Shown piece by piece: positions 24,345 to 32,646 of a DNA stretch of 54,430 bases (positions within the stretch are counted from its first letter, which is position 1; each line of letters begins with the position of its first letter). A program made the translations under genes and the position numbers. Under the pieces are notes generated by a model. That model was not told the origin of the DNA, made no database searches, and worked only from the letters and a program-made list of their open reading frames with translations. The stretch comes from Subdoligranulum sp. (GTDB taxonomy: Bacteria > Bacillota > Clostridia > Oscillospirales > Ruminococcaceae), in assembly GCA_004555405.1 (NCBI GenBank), contig SFIE01000009.1:1-54430 (forward strand), read 5' to 3'.

Positions 24345-26579
24345 TTACAAAGTTGCGTAAATGCTCAGCCCCTGCAGCATCACCAGCGCACACAGGCTGA
24401 TGCCGGCAAAGGCCGTGGGGGCTCTGAGCTGCTTCTTTTTATATACCGCCTTTTCTTCGCCCAGGGCCAACAGCACCAGCGGCAGCACCGGCAAAAAGTA
24501 GCGGCCCTGCACGCCAAACAAAACCGTGTAGTTGATGGGGGTCCAGGTAAGGCAGGCAAACAGCGAAAGCCCCACAACGCCCGCTGCCAGCAGCACCAGC
24601 CACCAGCGCCGCCAGCCGCTCACACGCGGGGGTGCGCCCTCAGCAGGCAGCGCCGCCGCCAGCAGCACCAGCACCAGCCCAATGCCATAGGCCCAGCTGG
24701 CATTCACGGGATATACGATCGGCTCGCCCAAGCTCAGGCCCAGAATGCCTTGAACCCACACCGGCAGCTGGGTGCCCAGCGTATTCAGCAGGATCTTAGC
24801 CGTTCCGGGCAGATTGCGGCAAATATAACCGATCGTAAAAGTATAGATAGAATCTCCATTGGGTTGAATCCCCGCCGCGATCTCATCCGGCGTCAGGCCG
24901 CCCCACATATGCGAAAGCATATAATACCCCACCGGCAAAAATGCCAGCACCCCCAGCGCCAGCACACCCATCAGCGCCTTGCGGGCCTTGGGTTTGCGGC
25001 GGGTGCCCAGCCACAGTGCCGCGGCAGCCGCCACGGCCAATGCCGCTTTCCAGGCAAAACGGCGAACCCCCATATAATCCACATCGCGGTAGATATAATC
25101 AAAATAGCCCCGGTTATACACCAGCCAGCCCAGCGCCGCCGCCAAACAGCAGCAGCCCTTGGCCGCAATGGCTTTGGTTTTGCCGCCAAAGCTCTGCTGC
25201 GGGATCATAAACACAAGGCCCACCAGCACCACATAGATGGCTTTGCTGGGGCCGATCAGGGCCGAAAGCACCAGCAGCTGCACAAACTCGGCTTTTTTCA
25301 CCGGTTTTTCCACGCAGCGCAGGCACAGCGCCAGCATGGCAAACGCCAGGCCGATCACCAGTGTATCGGCCGAAAAGCTTGCCGCCAGCTGCAGCCCCAT
25401 GGGCAGCAGGGCCGCGCACAGCAAAAGCAGTTTTCCGCGCGGAATGCGCGCAATGGCAAAGCTGCCCAAGGCCGTATACACGGCAAGGCTGCACAGGCGG
25501 CCCAGCAGCACCATGGCAAAAAACCCCATTCCCAGCACCCGCGCCAGCGCAATGCCCAGCGCCTGCGGAATATACAAAAGGTTCACGCCTGTGGCCGAAA
25601 CACGCGCCGTTACCGGTGTGTCGGCCGTCTGCGGGCCCACACGATCGGCCAGATGCTCCGCCATGCGCTTGTAAGCCAGCACCCCCACATCGCCGGTTTC
25701 GGCTTTCATATAGGGTGCATCGGCGCTGCGCATCAAAAGCTGCCCGTCTTCTTGAAAAGGCTGCTGCCCCAGCACGCTGCTGGCCAGCGCATAGCTGCCC
25801 GCCAGATGCGCATATTCATCGGGGGCCACCATGGGCGGCGTGATCAGACAAAATGCCAGCCCCAGCACCGCGCTTTGCACGGCAAACACCTTCCAGAGCT
25901 TTTGCGGCCTGACAAACAGCATCAGCCACGCAAGGCCCACCGCTGCCAGCAGCAGCACCGCCACGGCGGCATAATAGCGCAAAAACCAGTGCCCCGAGTA
26001 TTCCTCGATCAGCTGCAGCGCCAGCGTGCCGCCCGTTTCCTGCAGCGGCAAAGGTGCGCCGGTTTCATCCCTCTGCGTGGCTTCTGCCGCCCAAAGGCCC
26101 AGCCGGTCCTCCGGCGTTTCGGGCACAAAGCCGATCTCCAGCGTGTATTCTCCGGCTTCCAGCTGCAATGGCCTGCCACTGGTAAAAACCACATCCGCAA
26201 AGGTGTTGTCCAGCAGAGAAACGGCCTCCAGCACCGTGGCCGCCGCTTCGGTTTCGCCCTGCAGCAGCCGAACCCTCACCTGCCCGCGGCACACACGGTC
26301 GTAGGTGGCAAAATCCAGCCGAACGCCATACAGCTGCTGCGGCTTTCGCAGCACAAGGCGCTGGCGCAGCGGGGCGGGCGCGGCGTCGTTTGGCGCTGTG
26401 TTCAGCTCTGCCACGGTATCGTACACATCGTTCACCATGCGATAGCTGCTCACATTCTGCGCCCCGCGTGAGGTTTGTATGCCCACCCATGCCAGCACAA
26501 ACAGGCTGATCAGCAAAACCGCCAGCCCGCCCAAGGCGGTGCGGTGCCGATGAAGCTGTGCTTTAAAACGGTTCAGCAT
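24345..26579 (-). CDS. DUF2142 family multi-pass membrane protein
   Basis: 744 residues starting MLNRFKAQLHRHRTALGG, with AAGGAG 7 nt upstream. One N-terminal helix (about 17-38) is followed by an extracytoplasmic beta-rich domain of about 170 residues, then roughly 11-12 helices. The sequence PPMVAPDEYAHLAGSYALAS after the second helix carries the Asp-Glu pair typical of GT-C-like and DUF2142 proteins, which are suspected lipid-linked sugar transferases. Substrate unknown. The 3' end lies 63 bp before the DUF1858 start. No sugar-pathway neighbours help. Confidence 0.8.
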   Translation of the reverse strand: MLNRFKAQLHRHRTALGGLAVLLISLFVLAWVGIQTSRGAQNVSSYRMVNDVYDTVAELNTAPNDAAPAPLRQRLVLRKPQQLYGVRLDFATYDRVCRGQVRVRLLQGETEAAATVLEAVSLLDNTFADVVFTSGRPLQLEAGEYTLEIGFVPETPEDRLGLWAAEATQRDETGAPLPLQETGGTLALQLIEEYSGHWFLRYYAAVAVLLLAAVGLAWLMLFVRPQKLWKVFAVQSAVLGLAFCLITPPMVAPDEYAHLAGSYALASSVLGQQPFQEDGQLLMRSADAPYMKAETGDVGVLAYKRMAEHLADRVGPQTADTPVTARVSATGVNLLYIPQALGIALARVLGMGFFAMVLLGRLCSLAVYTALGSFAIARIPRGKLLLLCAALLPMGLQLAASFSADTLVIGLAFAMLALCLRCVEKPVKKAEFVQLLVLSALIGPSKAIYVVLVGLVFMIPQQSFGGKTKAIAAKGCCCLAAALGWLVYNRGYFDYIYRDVDYMGVRRFAWKAALAVAAAAALWLGTRRKPKARKALMGVLALGVLAFLPVGYYMLSHMWGGLTPDEIAAGIQPNGDSIYTFTIGYICRNLPGTAKILLNTLGTQLPVWVQGILGLSLGEPIVYPVNASWAYGIGLVLVLLAAALPAEGAPPRVSGWRRWWLVLLAAGVVGLSLFACLTWTPINYTVLFGVQGRYFLPVLPLVLLALGEEKAVYKKKQLRAPTAFAGISLCALVMLQGLSIYATL

Positions 26580-26727
26580 AGGCAGTCTCCTTACATTATT
26601 ATATATAATATAAAAGGCTGCCAAGCGGGCCTTACGCCCGCCCTTGCCGCAGCCAAGGGTATAACAGTAGCAGTTTATTATACCGCATTTCCCTGTAAAA
26701 TACAAGGGCGTGAAGGGCGTGCCGCAC

Positions 26728-26766
26728 AAAAAAGAGTGCCCCCGGCCATAGGGCCGAAAGCACTCT
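26728..26766 (-). terminator. Terminator after the zinc-ribbon gene
   Basis: AGAGTGC (26733-26739) pairs with GCACTCT (26760-26766), with an inner GGCC/GGCC stem; on the minus strand the stem is followed by a T run (complement of 26728-26733). About 50 bp past the stop of the zinc-ribbon gene. Confidence 0.8.
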
Positions 26767-26818
26767 CTTTGTTACTCAGTATGAGCCTTGCAGCTGTCAA
26801 AGCAAGCGATCAAAGTGA

Positions 26819-27097
26819 TCAGCCCTGCTCCTTCATCTTAGCGAAGCACTCGCTGCAGTAAACGGGGCGATCCTCACGGGGCTGGAAGGGCACGCGAGCG
26901 GTCTTGCCGCAAGCTGCACAGGTAGCCTCGTACATCTGGCGCTCACCACGGGTAGCGTTCTTGCGGGCATCGCGGCAGGCCTTGCAACGCTGGGGAGCGT
27001 TCTCAAAGCCACGGCTTGCGTAGAACTCCTGCTCGCCGGCGGTCCAAACAAACTCCTGGCCGCAGTCTTTGCATACTAAAGTCTTGTCTTCGTACAT
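26819..27097 (-). CDS. Double zinc-ribbon protein
   Basis: 92 residues with two cysteine clusters. The first, LVCKDCGQEFVWTAGEQEFY then CKAC, is the zf-trcl-type zinc ribbon common in Firmicutes; the second is TCAACGKTARVPFQPRED with CSEC. Such proteins are widespread, small and uncharacterised. AGGAG precedes the ATG by 9 nt. Upstream (27124-27200) is a tRNA-like sequence on the same strand and then a small sigma factor gene, so these may be one transcript. Function unknown. Confidence 0.85.
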   Translation of the reverse strand: MYEDKTLVCKDCGQEFVWTAGEQEFYASRGFENAPQRCKACRDARKNATRGERQMYEATCAACGKTARVPFQPREDRPVYCSECFAKMKEQG

Positions 27098-27123
27098 AAT
27101 GGGATTCTCCTGTTTTTAGTATT

Positions 27124-27200
27124 TTTGCCCGCGGAAGGATTTAAACCGACACCTTTGGTTTTTAGGGACCAACGCTCTGATTGTTAAGCTACAAGGGGCA
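27124..27200 (-). tRNA. tRNA-like sequence, probably a degenerate tRNA
   Basis: On the minus strand the sequence has a D-arm-like TAGCTTAACAATCAGAGC, an anticodon-arm-like TTGGT...ACCAA stem enclosing eight bases (CCCTAAAA), a T-loop-like GGTTTAAATCC and 3' GCGGGCA partly complementary to 5' TGCCCCT. Departures from a normal tRNA: no GG in the D loop, no U33, an 8-base anticodon loop, mismatched acceptor and T stems, no encoded CCA. It is either a tRNA pseudogene or an unusual tRNA-like RNA; isotype cannot be assigned. Confidence 0.4.
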
Positions 27201-27234
27201 TATATATTTTTACTCGTTTTGAGCAAAAAATTTG

Positions 27235-27777
27235 TCATTTCCCGCGTTTTATCTTTCGGCGGGCGCGGCACAGTGCATTTTCAGCCGCTTTTGTGGTGAT
27301 ATCCAGCCTGCGCGCGATCGCGCCCACACGGCAGCCCTCCAGCCGCAGGCGCAGCACCCTGCGCTCCAAGCTGCTCAGCTCACGGTTCAGGCGGCCCAGC
27401 GTATCTGAAAAAGCCTCGCGCTCCATCATAAGCTGCTCGGGGCCGGGGGCCTCGGCTTCTTCATCCAGCGGAACACTTTGATTCAGCGGGCTGTTTTTTT
27501 TGCGCCCTGCCTTGCGGCGGGCGGTGCGCTGGGCATTCAGAATGCTGGCGCGGGCATAGGCTTCAAAGCCCGGCTCCATATCCGGCCGATAGCTGCGCAC
27601 AGCGCGAAGCAGGCCGATCAGCCCTTCCTGCACGGCATCCTCAAAATCAAGGCCGGGGCAGGTGCAGCCACGCGCGCCTCGGCGCACCAGCGGCATAAAG
27701 TGAGCCACCAGCGCCGCCACTGCAGCATCGCTGCCATCGTGTGCGGCCTGCGGCCAAGTGGGATCCCACTGTTTCAT
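27235..27777 (-). CDS. Small sigma-70 family factor
   Basis: 180 residues. Region 2 covers about 20-90 with LDFEDAVQEGLIGLLRAVRS (the core-binding segment resembling sigma-H/SigF-type factors) and FEAYARASILNAQRTARRK. A linker rich in acidic residues and Pro precedes region 4 (about 125-178), RELSSLERRVLRLRLEGCRV with a helix-turn-helix at IARRLDITTKAAENALCRAR. Resembles Clostridial sporulation or competence sigma factors (SigH-like), but the family member cannot be fixed. GGAGAG precedes the ATG. No anti-sigma gene is adjacent. Confidence 0.87.
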   Translation of the reverse strand: MKQWDPTWPQAAHDGSDAAVAALVAHFMPLVRRGARGCTCPGLDFEDAVQEGLIGLLRAVRSYRPDMEPGFEAYARASILNAQRTARRKAGRKKNSPLNQSVPLDEEAEAPGPEQLMMEREAFSDTLGRLNRELSSLERRVLRLRLEGCRVGAIARRLDITTKAAENALCRARRKIKRGK

Positions 27778-27931
27778 AACCTGCTCTCCTGCATCCTTTG
27801 CAAATCAAGGACTTCTATCATTGTACAGGTGAAAAGTTCATTTGTCAACAAAATACTGTAGATTTATCCTGCTATTTTTTTCGCAACCTGCACAATTTCA
27901 TGTGTTTTGTTCTTTATGCTCAATTTCCCAC

Positions 27932-27960
27932 TTGATTTTTGTAAAAGTTTCCCGTATAAT
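27932..27960 (+). promoter_or_regulatory. Promoter of tRNA-Leu(CAA)
   Basis: TTGATT (27932-27937), a 17-bp spacer and TATAAT (27955-27960); the tRNA begins 19 bp further on. Confidence 0.88.
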
Positions 27961-27978
27961 ATTACTGTTATCATCCAA

Positions 27979-28065
27979 GCCGGTGTGTTGGAATTGGCAG
28001 ACGAGACGGACTCAAAATCCGTTGATGGCGACATCGTGCGGGTTCGACCCCCGCCACCGGCACCA
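27979..28065 (+). tRNA. tRNA-Leu, anticodon CAA
   Basis: 87 nt including an encoded CCA end. The acceptor stem GCCGGTG pairs with CACCGGC (28055-28061). The anticodon loop CTCAAAA gives anticodon CAA at 28013-28015, reading UUG. The long variable arm (TTGATGGCGACATCG region) and T loop GGTTCGACCCC are as expected for leucine tRNAs. Transcribed alone from a consensus promoter and followed by a terminator hairpin. Confidence 0.97.
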
Positions 28066-28066
28066 A

Positions 28067-28101
28067 ATCCCCGAGCGCTGAAAAGCGCCCGGGGATTTTT
28101 T
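28067..28101 (+). terminator. Terminator after tRNA-Leu
   Basis: Arms 28067-28079 and 28084-28096 pair around GAAA with one mismatch and are followed by six T. Confidence 0.88.
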
Positions 28102-28192
28102 GTTGAATGGTTTCTCTGCGATTTTTCACAGTATTTTCTTTTCTGCAAGCCCTCCCTCTGCTGTCCGTTCCCGCTGCGTCCATTCGCCCGCA

Positions 28193-28235
28193 AAAAAGGC
28201 TGCCCCCAAAAACGCTTGGAAGGCAGCCTTTTTCT
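28193..28235. terminator. Hairpin terminator between the tRNA unit and the PutP-type gene
   Basis: AAGGCTGCC (28196-28204) pairs with GGCAGCCTT (28222-28230); A run on the left and T run on the right allow use in both directions. It serves mainly the minus-strand symporter gene ending at 28258. Confidence 0.8.
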
Positions 28236-28257
28236 AACTTACTATCGCTCTGATATT

Positions 28258-29787
28258 TTAGCCCTTTGCGGTTTCAAACTCGTCCAGAATGCTCTGCTCA
28301 GGCGCTTTGGTGCAAAGCGAAACCACCACGATCAATACCAGCGACACCATAAAGGCGGGCAGCAGCTCGTAGATGTTCCACATGCCGCCCAAGGGGCGCA
28401 CCAGGAATTTCCACACAAACACCATTACACCGCCGCTCACAAGGCCGGTCAGTGCGCCGGGCAGGGTGGTGCGCTTCCAGAACAGGCAGCACAGCATCAG
28501 CGGGCCAAATGCGCCGCCGAAGCCTGCCCATGCAAAGCTTACGATCTGGAACACACTGGAGTTGGGGTCCTGCGCCAGCAGAATGGCCACAACCGAAATG
28601 CCCAGAATCGTGGCACGGGCCACCAACAGGCTCTGCTTGGTGCTGAGCTTGATGTGCAGAAAATCCTGCACCAGATTCTGGCTCACGCTGGAGCTGGCCG
28701 CCAGCAGCTGGCTGTCGGCCGTGGACATGGTGGCGGCCAGAATGCCCGCCAGGATCAAACCGGCCACGATGCTGAACAAAACGCCGTTCTGGCTGATCAA
28801 ATGCGTGATCTGCACAATGATGGTTTCGCTTTCGCCGCTGCTGGCAAGCAGGGGCACAAGGCCGGCCTTGGTCATGGCGTTGCCAACAATGCCGATCAAC
28901 ACCGCCACGGCCATGGAGATCACCACCCACACGCTGGCGATACGACGGCTCAGCTTGAGCTTGTCTTCATCTTCAATGGCCATAAAGCGCAGCAGAATAT
29001 GGGGCATGCCAAAATAGCCAAGGCCCCATGCCAGCGTGGAGATCACCGTAATAAAGCCATAAGGCTTGGCAGCGCCATCGGCCATGCTGTGCGTGGCGGT
29101 CATGCTCAGATAGCCCGTCATCGAGCTGGCGTTCTGCATCACGGCCTCCATGCCGCCCGCAGCATTCACGCCGTAGATCATCACCACCAGCAGGGCAAAG
29201 GTCATCACAATAGACTGCACAAGATCGGTGGTGGAAACTGCCATAAAGCCGCCCAAAACAGTGTACACTAAGATCACGACCGCCGAGAGGGTCATGGCCA
29301 CATGGTAGTTCACGCCGAACAGGCTGTTGAACAGCTTGCCGCAGGCGGCAAAGCCCGAGGCCGTGTAGGGTACAAAGAACACCACGATCACCAGTGCCGC
29401 CAAACAGTTGAGCAGATTTTTTTCATCGTGAAAACGCTTGGAGAAGAAATCCGGCACGGTGATAGCGCCAATGTTGCTGGAATAGCGGCGCAGACGGCGC
29501 GCCACCATCAGCCAGTTGAGCCATGTGCCGAACGCCAGGCCGATCACCGTCCATGTAACATCGCACAGGCCGGTAAGATAGGCAAGGCCGGGCAGGCCCA
29601 TCAGCAGGTAGCTGCTCATATCCGAAGCCTCGGCGCTCATGGCCGTTACAAAAGGCCCCAGCTTGCGGCCGCCCAGATAAAAATCGCTTGTGGATTCATT
29701 TTGCTTCGAGTAGAGAAACCCGATAACCAGCATACCGATCAGGTATACTACAATGGTTGCTCCAATGCAGAAATTGATGGTAGTCAA
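28258..29787 (-). CDS. putP: Sodium/proline symporter, PutP-type (SSS family)
   Basis: Sodium-coupled solute importer. 509 residues from the TTG at 29787, which follows AAAGGAAAG; the first ATG in frame lies inside helix 1 and the upstream frame is noncoding. About 13 predicted helices. PutP-like features: TSDFYLGGRKLGPFVTAMSA after helix 1, EASDMSSYLLMGLPGLAY in helix 2 and the SSS core sequence TMSTADSQLLAASSSVSQN around residue 340. Close to known proline transporters; proline is the likely substrate but a related solute is possible. Upstream palindrome at 29890-29917. Confidence 0.9.
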   Translation of the reverse strand: MTTINFCIGATIVVYLIGMLVIGFLYSKQNESTSDFYLGGRKLGPFVTAMSAEASDMSSYLLMGLPGLAYLTGLCDVTWTVIGLAFGTWLNWLMVARRLRRYSSNIGAITVPDFFSKRFHDEKNLLNCLAALVIVVFFVPYTASGFAACGKLFNSLFGVNYHVAMTLSAVVILVYTVLGGFMAVSTTDLVQSIVMTFALLVVMIYGVNAAGGMEAVMQNASSMTGYLSMTATHSMADGAAKPYGFITVISTLAWGLGYFGMPHILLRFMAIEDEDKLKLSRRIASVWVVISMAVAVLIGIVGNAMTKAGLVPLLASSGESETIIVQITHLISQNGVLFSIVAGLILAGILAATMSTADSQLLAASSSVSQNLVQDFLHIKLSTKQSLLVARATILGISVVAILLAQDPNSSVFQIVSFAWAGFGGAFGPLMLCCLFWKRTTLPGALTGLVSGGVMVFVWKFLVRPLGGMWNIYELLPAFMVSLVLIVVVSLCTKAPEQSILDEFETAKG

Positions 29788-29859
29788 AACAAACTTTCCT
29801 TTCTTTTTTCGGCACGCGCCGCTTTTCACGCTGCAGCGCAAACCTGAAATTCCTTGTCG

Positions 29860-29868
29860 ATTATACCA
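29860..29868 (-). promoter_or_regulatory. Extended -10 of the putP promoter
   Basis: On the minus strand TGG TATAAT (complement of 29860-29868). No strong -35 at 17 bp. It lies 73 bp upstream of the TTG start and just downstream of a perfect palindrome. Confidence 0.55.
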
Positions 29869-29889
29869 CACATTTCTATAAACGAAAAT

Positions 29890-29917
29890 ACAGAATAAAG
29901 TTTGCACTTTATTCTGT
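29890..29917. promoter_or_regulatory. Perfect 12-bp inverted repeat upstream of putP
   Basis: ACAGAATAAAGT (29890-29901) and ACTTTATTCTGT (29906-29917) are exact inverted copies around four bases. The right half ends in ATTCTGTAC, a motif repeated at 29977-29985, with an imperfect inverse GTACGAAT at 29994-30001. It could be an operator for putP or the terminator of the upstream TetR gene. Confidence 0.5.
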
Positions 29918-30013
29918 ACATTCTTGGATATATTCTAAAATTTATATGTTACTTAGTATAATTTTAGCAAAACTGCATTCTGTACTATTTTATGTACGAA
30001 TAAAATAATTTTG

Positions 30014-30598
30014 TTATTTCCAGAATGCCTGCATGAAATGCGGCATCATTTTTTGCGAATACTGGGTCAAGGAATATTCCCCCTGGCTCAGGCACCAGTC
30101 ATACATCAAAGCACGCTCGGCCATGGCATAGGCCTTTACCACCTCGGTCACCGTCACACCGGGGGCAAGCTCGCCCTTGCGGTAGCTTTCCCCCACCAAC
30201 CGGCGCAGCAGCTTGTAATAGGTGCGTTCACGGTCCAGCAAATGCTTATCGCCGCGCGTGATAAGCTGGCTGGAGAGCAGCCGCGCCAAAAGCTCCATGC
30301 TCACGCTGTTTTCAATCATGGTAAACAGCTCCTGATTCAAATACAGCAGCGCCGACTGGCAGTTGGGCTGGCTTTCCAGAAGGGGCTCCAGCTCCTCGTA
30401 TTTTTCGTCAAACAGATAGGAAAGGCTGCTCAAAAGCGCATCCTTGCCATCAAAATAATGGTAAAAGCTGCCCTTGCTGGCGCCGCTTTCCGCAATGATA
30501 TCCTCCACTGTGGTATTGTCGTACCCTTGCTCATAAAACAGCTTCCACGCAGCCGCCACCAGCTTGCCCCGCGTGTTCTGCGCACTCTTTTTTGCCAT
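30014..30598 (-). CDS. TetR/AcrR family transcriptional regulator
   Basis: 194 residues. The N-terminal helix-turn-helix is typical: GKLVAAAWKLFYEQGYDNTT, VEDIIAESGASKGSFYHYFD (residues ~12-55). The C-terminal ligand domain is divergent, so the effector cannot be guessed. AAGGAGG precedes the ATG; it begins 9 bp after the PAP2 gene and is probably cotranscribed with it. The downstream gene is the PutP-type symporter, with palindromic sequence between. Confidence 0.92.
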   Translation of the reverse strand: MAKKSAQNTRGKLVAAAWKLFYEQGYDNTTVEDIIAESGASKGSFYHYFDGKDALLSSLSYLFDEKYEELEPLLESQPNCQSALLYLNQELFTMIENSVSMELLARLLSSQLITRGDKHLLDRERTYYKLLRRLVGESYRKGELAPGVTVTEVVKAYAMAERALMYDWCLSQGEYSLTQYSQKMMPHFMQAFWK

Positions 30599-30607
30599 GG
30601 TTCCTCC

Positions 30608-31117
30608 TTATATCAGCCAAAACCCGATCAGTCCGCACAGCCAGCCGAACGCCAGCCCCGCCAGCACATCCCGCAGCCAGTGTACCCCCAGCAGCACCCG
30701 GCCTGCCGCCTGCAGCAGCGCCACAATGCCAAACACCGTCCCCAGCCAAGGGTGCAGATAAAACAGCGCCGCCGATATCACCGCCGCGCTGAACACATGG
30801 CGGCTGGGAAAGCTTTTGCCGCGGGTATCCTTGTGGGCAATGGGAGGCAGCTGCAGCACCTCATACGGGCGCGGCGCATTCAGCCTTGCCCGCAGGGCGC
30901 TGCCCGCCAAAAAAGTAACGGCGGGCACCAGCACAAAGCGGATCAGCTGCTGCCATGGGCGCACCCCGGCGATGGCCTCGGCCAGCAGCAGCGCCATGCC
31001 GCCGATATACACGGCATACACAAGCAGCGTAAGCGCCCTGCTCACACGCAGCAGTGCCCTGCTCACAGCCGGGCGGGCGCGCAGCCACGCATCCTTGCGC
31101 CGATACCAGTTTTCCAT
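30608..31117 (-). CDS. PAP2-superfamily phosphatase
   Basis: 169-residue membrane phosphatase, possibly acting on phosphatidic acid or undecaprenyl diphosphate. The three PAP2 motifs are recognisable: RARLNAPRP (motif 1, K-x6-RP type with R), PSRHVFSA (motif 2, PSGH type) and LLGVHWLRDVLAG (motif 3, with the catalytic His and Asp). Five or so hydrophobic helices. The start MENWYRRKDAWLRARP at 31117 is favoured by AAGGAAA 5 nt upstream. Operon with the TetR gene. Confidence 0.85.
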   Translation of the reverse strand: MENWYRRKDAWLRARPAVSRALLRVSRALTLLVYAVYIGGMALLLAEAIAGVRPWQQLIRFVLVPAVTFLAGSALRARLNAPRPYEVLQLPPIAHKDTRGKSFPSRHVFSAAVISAALFYLHPWLGTVFGIVALLQAAGRVLLGVHWLRDVLAGLAFGWLCGLIGFWLI

Positions 31118-31266
31118 AAGCATTTCCTTTCCTTGCATTGCCGCAGCAAAGCCTTTATAATAATTCTATCCGAAAACAAAACCGCCTGCGATCCGGGGCC
31201 CTGCCGTGCAGACCCGTGACATCGTGTTTTCCTAAACAAAATACCAATTTGATCCAAGGGGGAGCT

Positions 31267-32553
31267 ATGCTGTATCCTTTTGCCAACCTGTTGCTTCTTG
31301 CCTTAGCGCTGACGGGCCTTTGGCAGCTGGCCGATGCTGCGCGCAGCGGCCATTTTTTTGCCGAGGCACGCCGCCGCTGGCAGGCCGAGGCCTACCTGCT
31401 GGGCCATGATTTTTCTGCGCGAAAAAAAGCGCTGCAAACCGCTTTTCTGGCCTCGCTTTGGCTGCATCTTTCCTGCGTGATCCTCAGCGGCAGCCTGCTG
31501 CCCGCCAAGCTGCCCTGGCTGGAAACCGTGCTGGACGGCTTTTGTATGCCCGTGATGCTGCTGTTGCTGCTCTGCAAGCTGATTTTCAGCCGCTACAGCT
31601 GGCGGCAGTATCTGGCGGTGTGCATGAGCGTGTTTATTTTCCGCTGGGTGTTTTTCAATTCTCAGGACATCTGGCTGTTTTACGCCATTTTATTTGTGGC
31701 CGCCGCCAAGGATGTTTCCATGAAACACGCCGTGCGGCACTGGATGCGCTGCACCCTTTTGCTGGTGTGCTGCGTGATCGTTTTAAGCCTTACCGGCTTT
31801 TTGGAAAACACCTTCTGGATGGATGCCTACCGCGAGCGCTGGTATTTTGGCTTCACCCATCCCAATACGCTGGGTGGATTTTTGATGGGCATCGTATGCG
31901 GCTGGGTGATTCTGCGTGCTGAAAACTGGCGCTGGATCGATTTTGGGCCGCTGCTGGCCATCGAGCTTTTCAACGATTTCGGTCCTTATGTGCGCAGCTT
32001 GCAGGTGGTGCTGCGCGCCACCCTTGCCCTGTTGGTGCTGGCCAAGCTGCTGCCCCTGCAAAAGCTGTGCCGCCCCAAGGCCCTGCGCCTGTTTTTCAGC
32101 CTTGCCCCGGTTTGGCTGATGCTGTTCAGCCTGGGCATGGTTTTCTGGTATGACCATCACCCCGACGATCTGATCGAATATATCAACATTTGCCTGACCG
32201 GCCGCATTTACCTGCAAAGTCAGGGCTTTCAGCTGTACCCCATTGCCATTGCGGGCCAGTTTATGAAGGAATGGCCCAATCAGGACAACTGCTTCATCGC
32301 CGCACTTCTGCGCTACGGCCCCGTGGTGAGCGCCATGATCTGGGCCGCCGCCTGCCGCGTTTTGTGGCAGCTTTTCCGGGGCGGGCGGGCTTATACCGCG
32401 CTGATCTTTTTGTGTATGCTCGTGTATGCCTATTTCGAGATCATCTTTTTCCACCTGCCCGGCAACCCGGCGCTGCTGCTGTTTGCCGGCGCATTGTACG
32501 CCCTGCCGCCCCAGGGGTTTACCGTGGCAGAGCCGCTGCAAAGCCCTCGCTGA
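31267..32553 (+). CDS. Wzy/O-antigen-polymerase-like membrane protein
   Basis: 428 residues beginning MLYPFANLLLLALALTGLWQ; GGGGGAG lies just upstream, and the 43-residue upstream extension of the frame is rejected. About ten helices. The motif YFGFTHPNTLGGFLMGIVCG near residue 195 is typical of Firmicutes polysaccharide polymerase-like (Wzy/EpsG-type) proteins. No glycosyltransferase or capsule genes are adjacent, so a role in surface polymer synthesis is only suggested. Divergent from the PAP2-TetR pair. Confidence 0.65.
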   Translation: MLYPFANLLLLALALTGLWQLADAARSGHFFAEARRRWQAEAYLLGHDFSARKKALQTAFLASLWLHLSCVILSGSLLPAKLPWLETVLDGFCMPVMLLLLLCKLIFSRYSWRQYLAVCMSVFIFRWVFFNSQDIWLFYAILFVAAAKDVSMKHAVRHWMRCTLLLVCCVIVLSLTGFLENTFWMDAYRERWYFGFTHPNTLGGFLMGIVCGWVILRAENWRWIDFGPLLAIELFNDFGPYVRSLQVVLRATLALLVLAKLLPLQKLCRPKALRLFFSLAPVWLMLFSLGMVFWYDHHPDDLIEYINICLTGRIYLQSQGFQLYPIAIAGQFMKEWPNQDNCFIAALLRYGPVVSAMIWAAACRVLWQLFRGGRAYTALIFLCMLVYAYFEIIFFHLPGNPALLLFAGALYALPPQGFTVAEPLQSPR

Positions 32554-32575
32554 CCGGCCGCATTTTCATGGATAA

Positions 32576-32625
32576 AAGCAGGCTGCTGCCGCAGGAAACT
32601 TTTCCTGTGCAGCCGCCTGCTTTTT
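32576..32625. terminator. Bidirectional terminator between the Wzy-like and WYL genes
   Basis: An imperfect long hairpin, AGCAGGC (32577-32583) with GCCTGCT (32615-32621), and internal GCTGC/GCAGC and CAGGAAA/TTTCCTG stems; A run on the left, T run on the right. Confidence 0.8.
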
Positions 32626-32646
32626 GTCTGCCCAAAATTGGCAGGG

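Noticed and set aside
24750..26471. 573-codon open frame on the plus strand opposite the DUF2142 gene
   Set aside because: His/Gln/Arg-rich antisense translation; the minus-strand protein has a clear membrane topology and family motif.
27907..28065. Protein-coding continuation through the tRNA-Leu region
   Set aside because: The interval is explained by a consensus promoter, a perfect tRNA and a terminator.
28373..29271. Plus-strand frames (up to 454 codons) opposite putP
   Set aside because: Shadows of the symporter gene; they also run through tRNA-Leu and its terminator.
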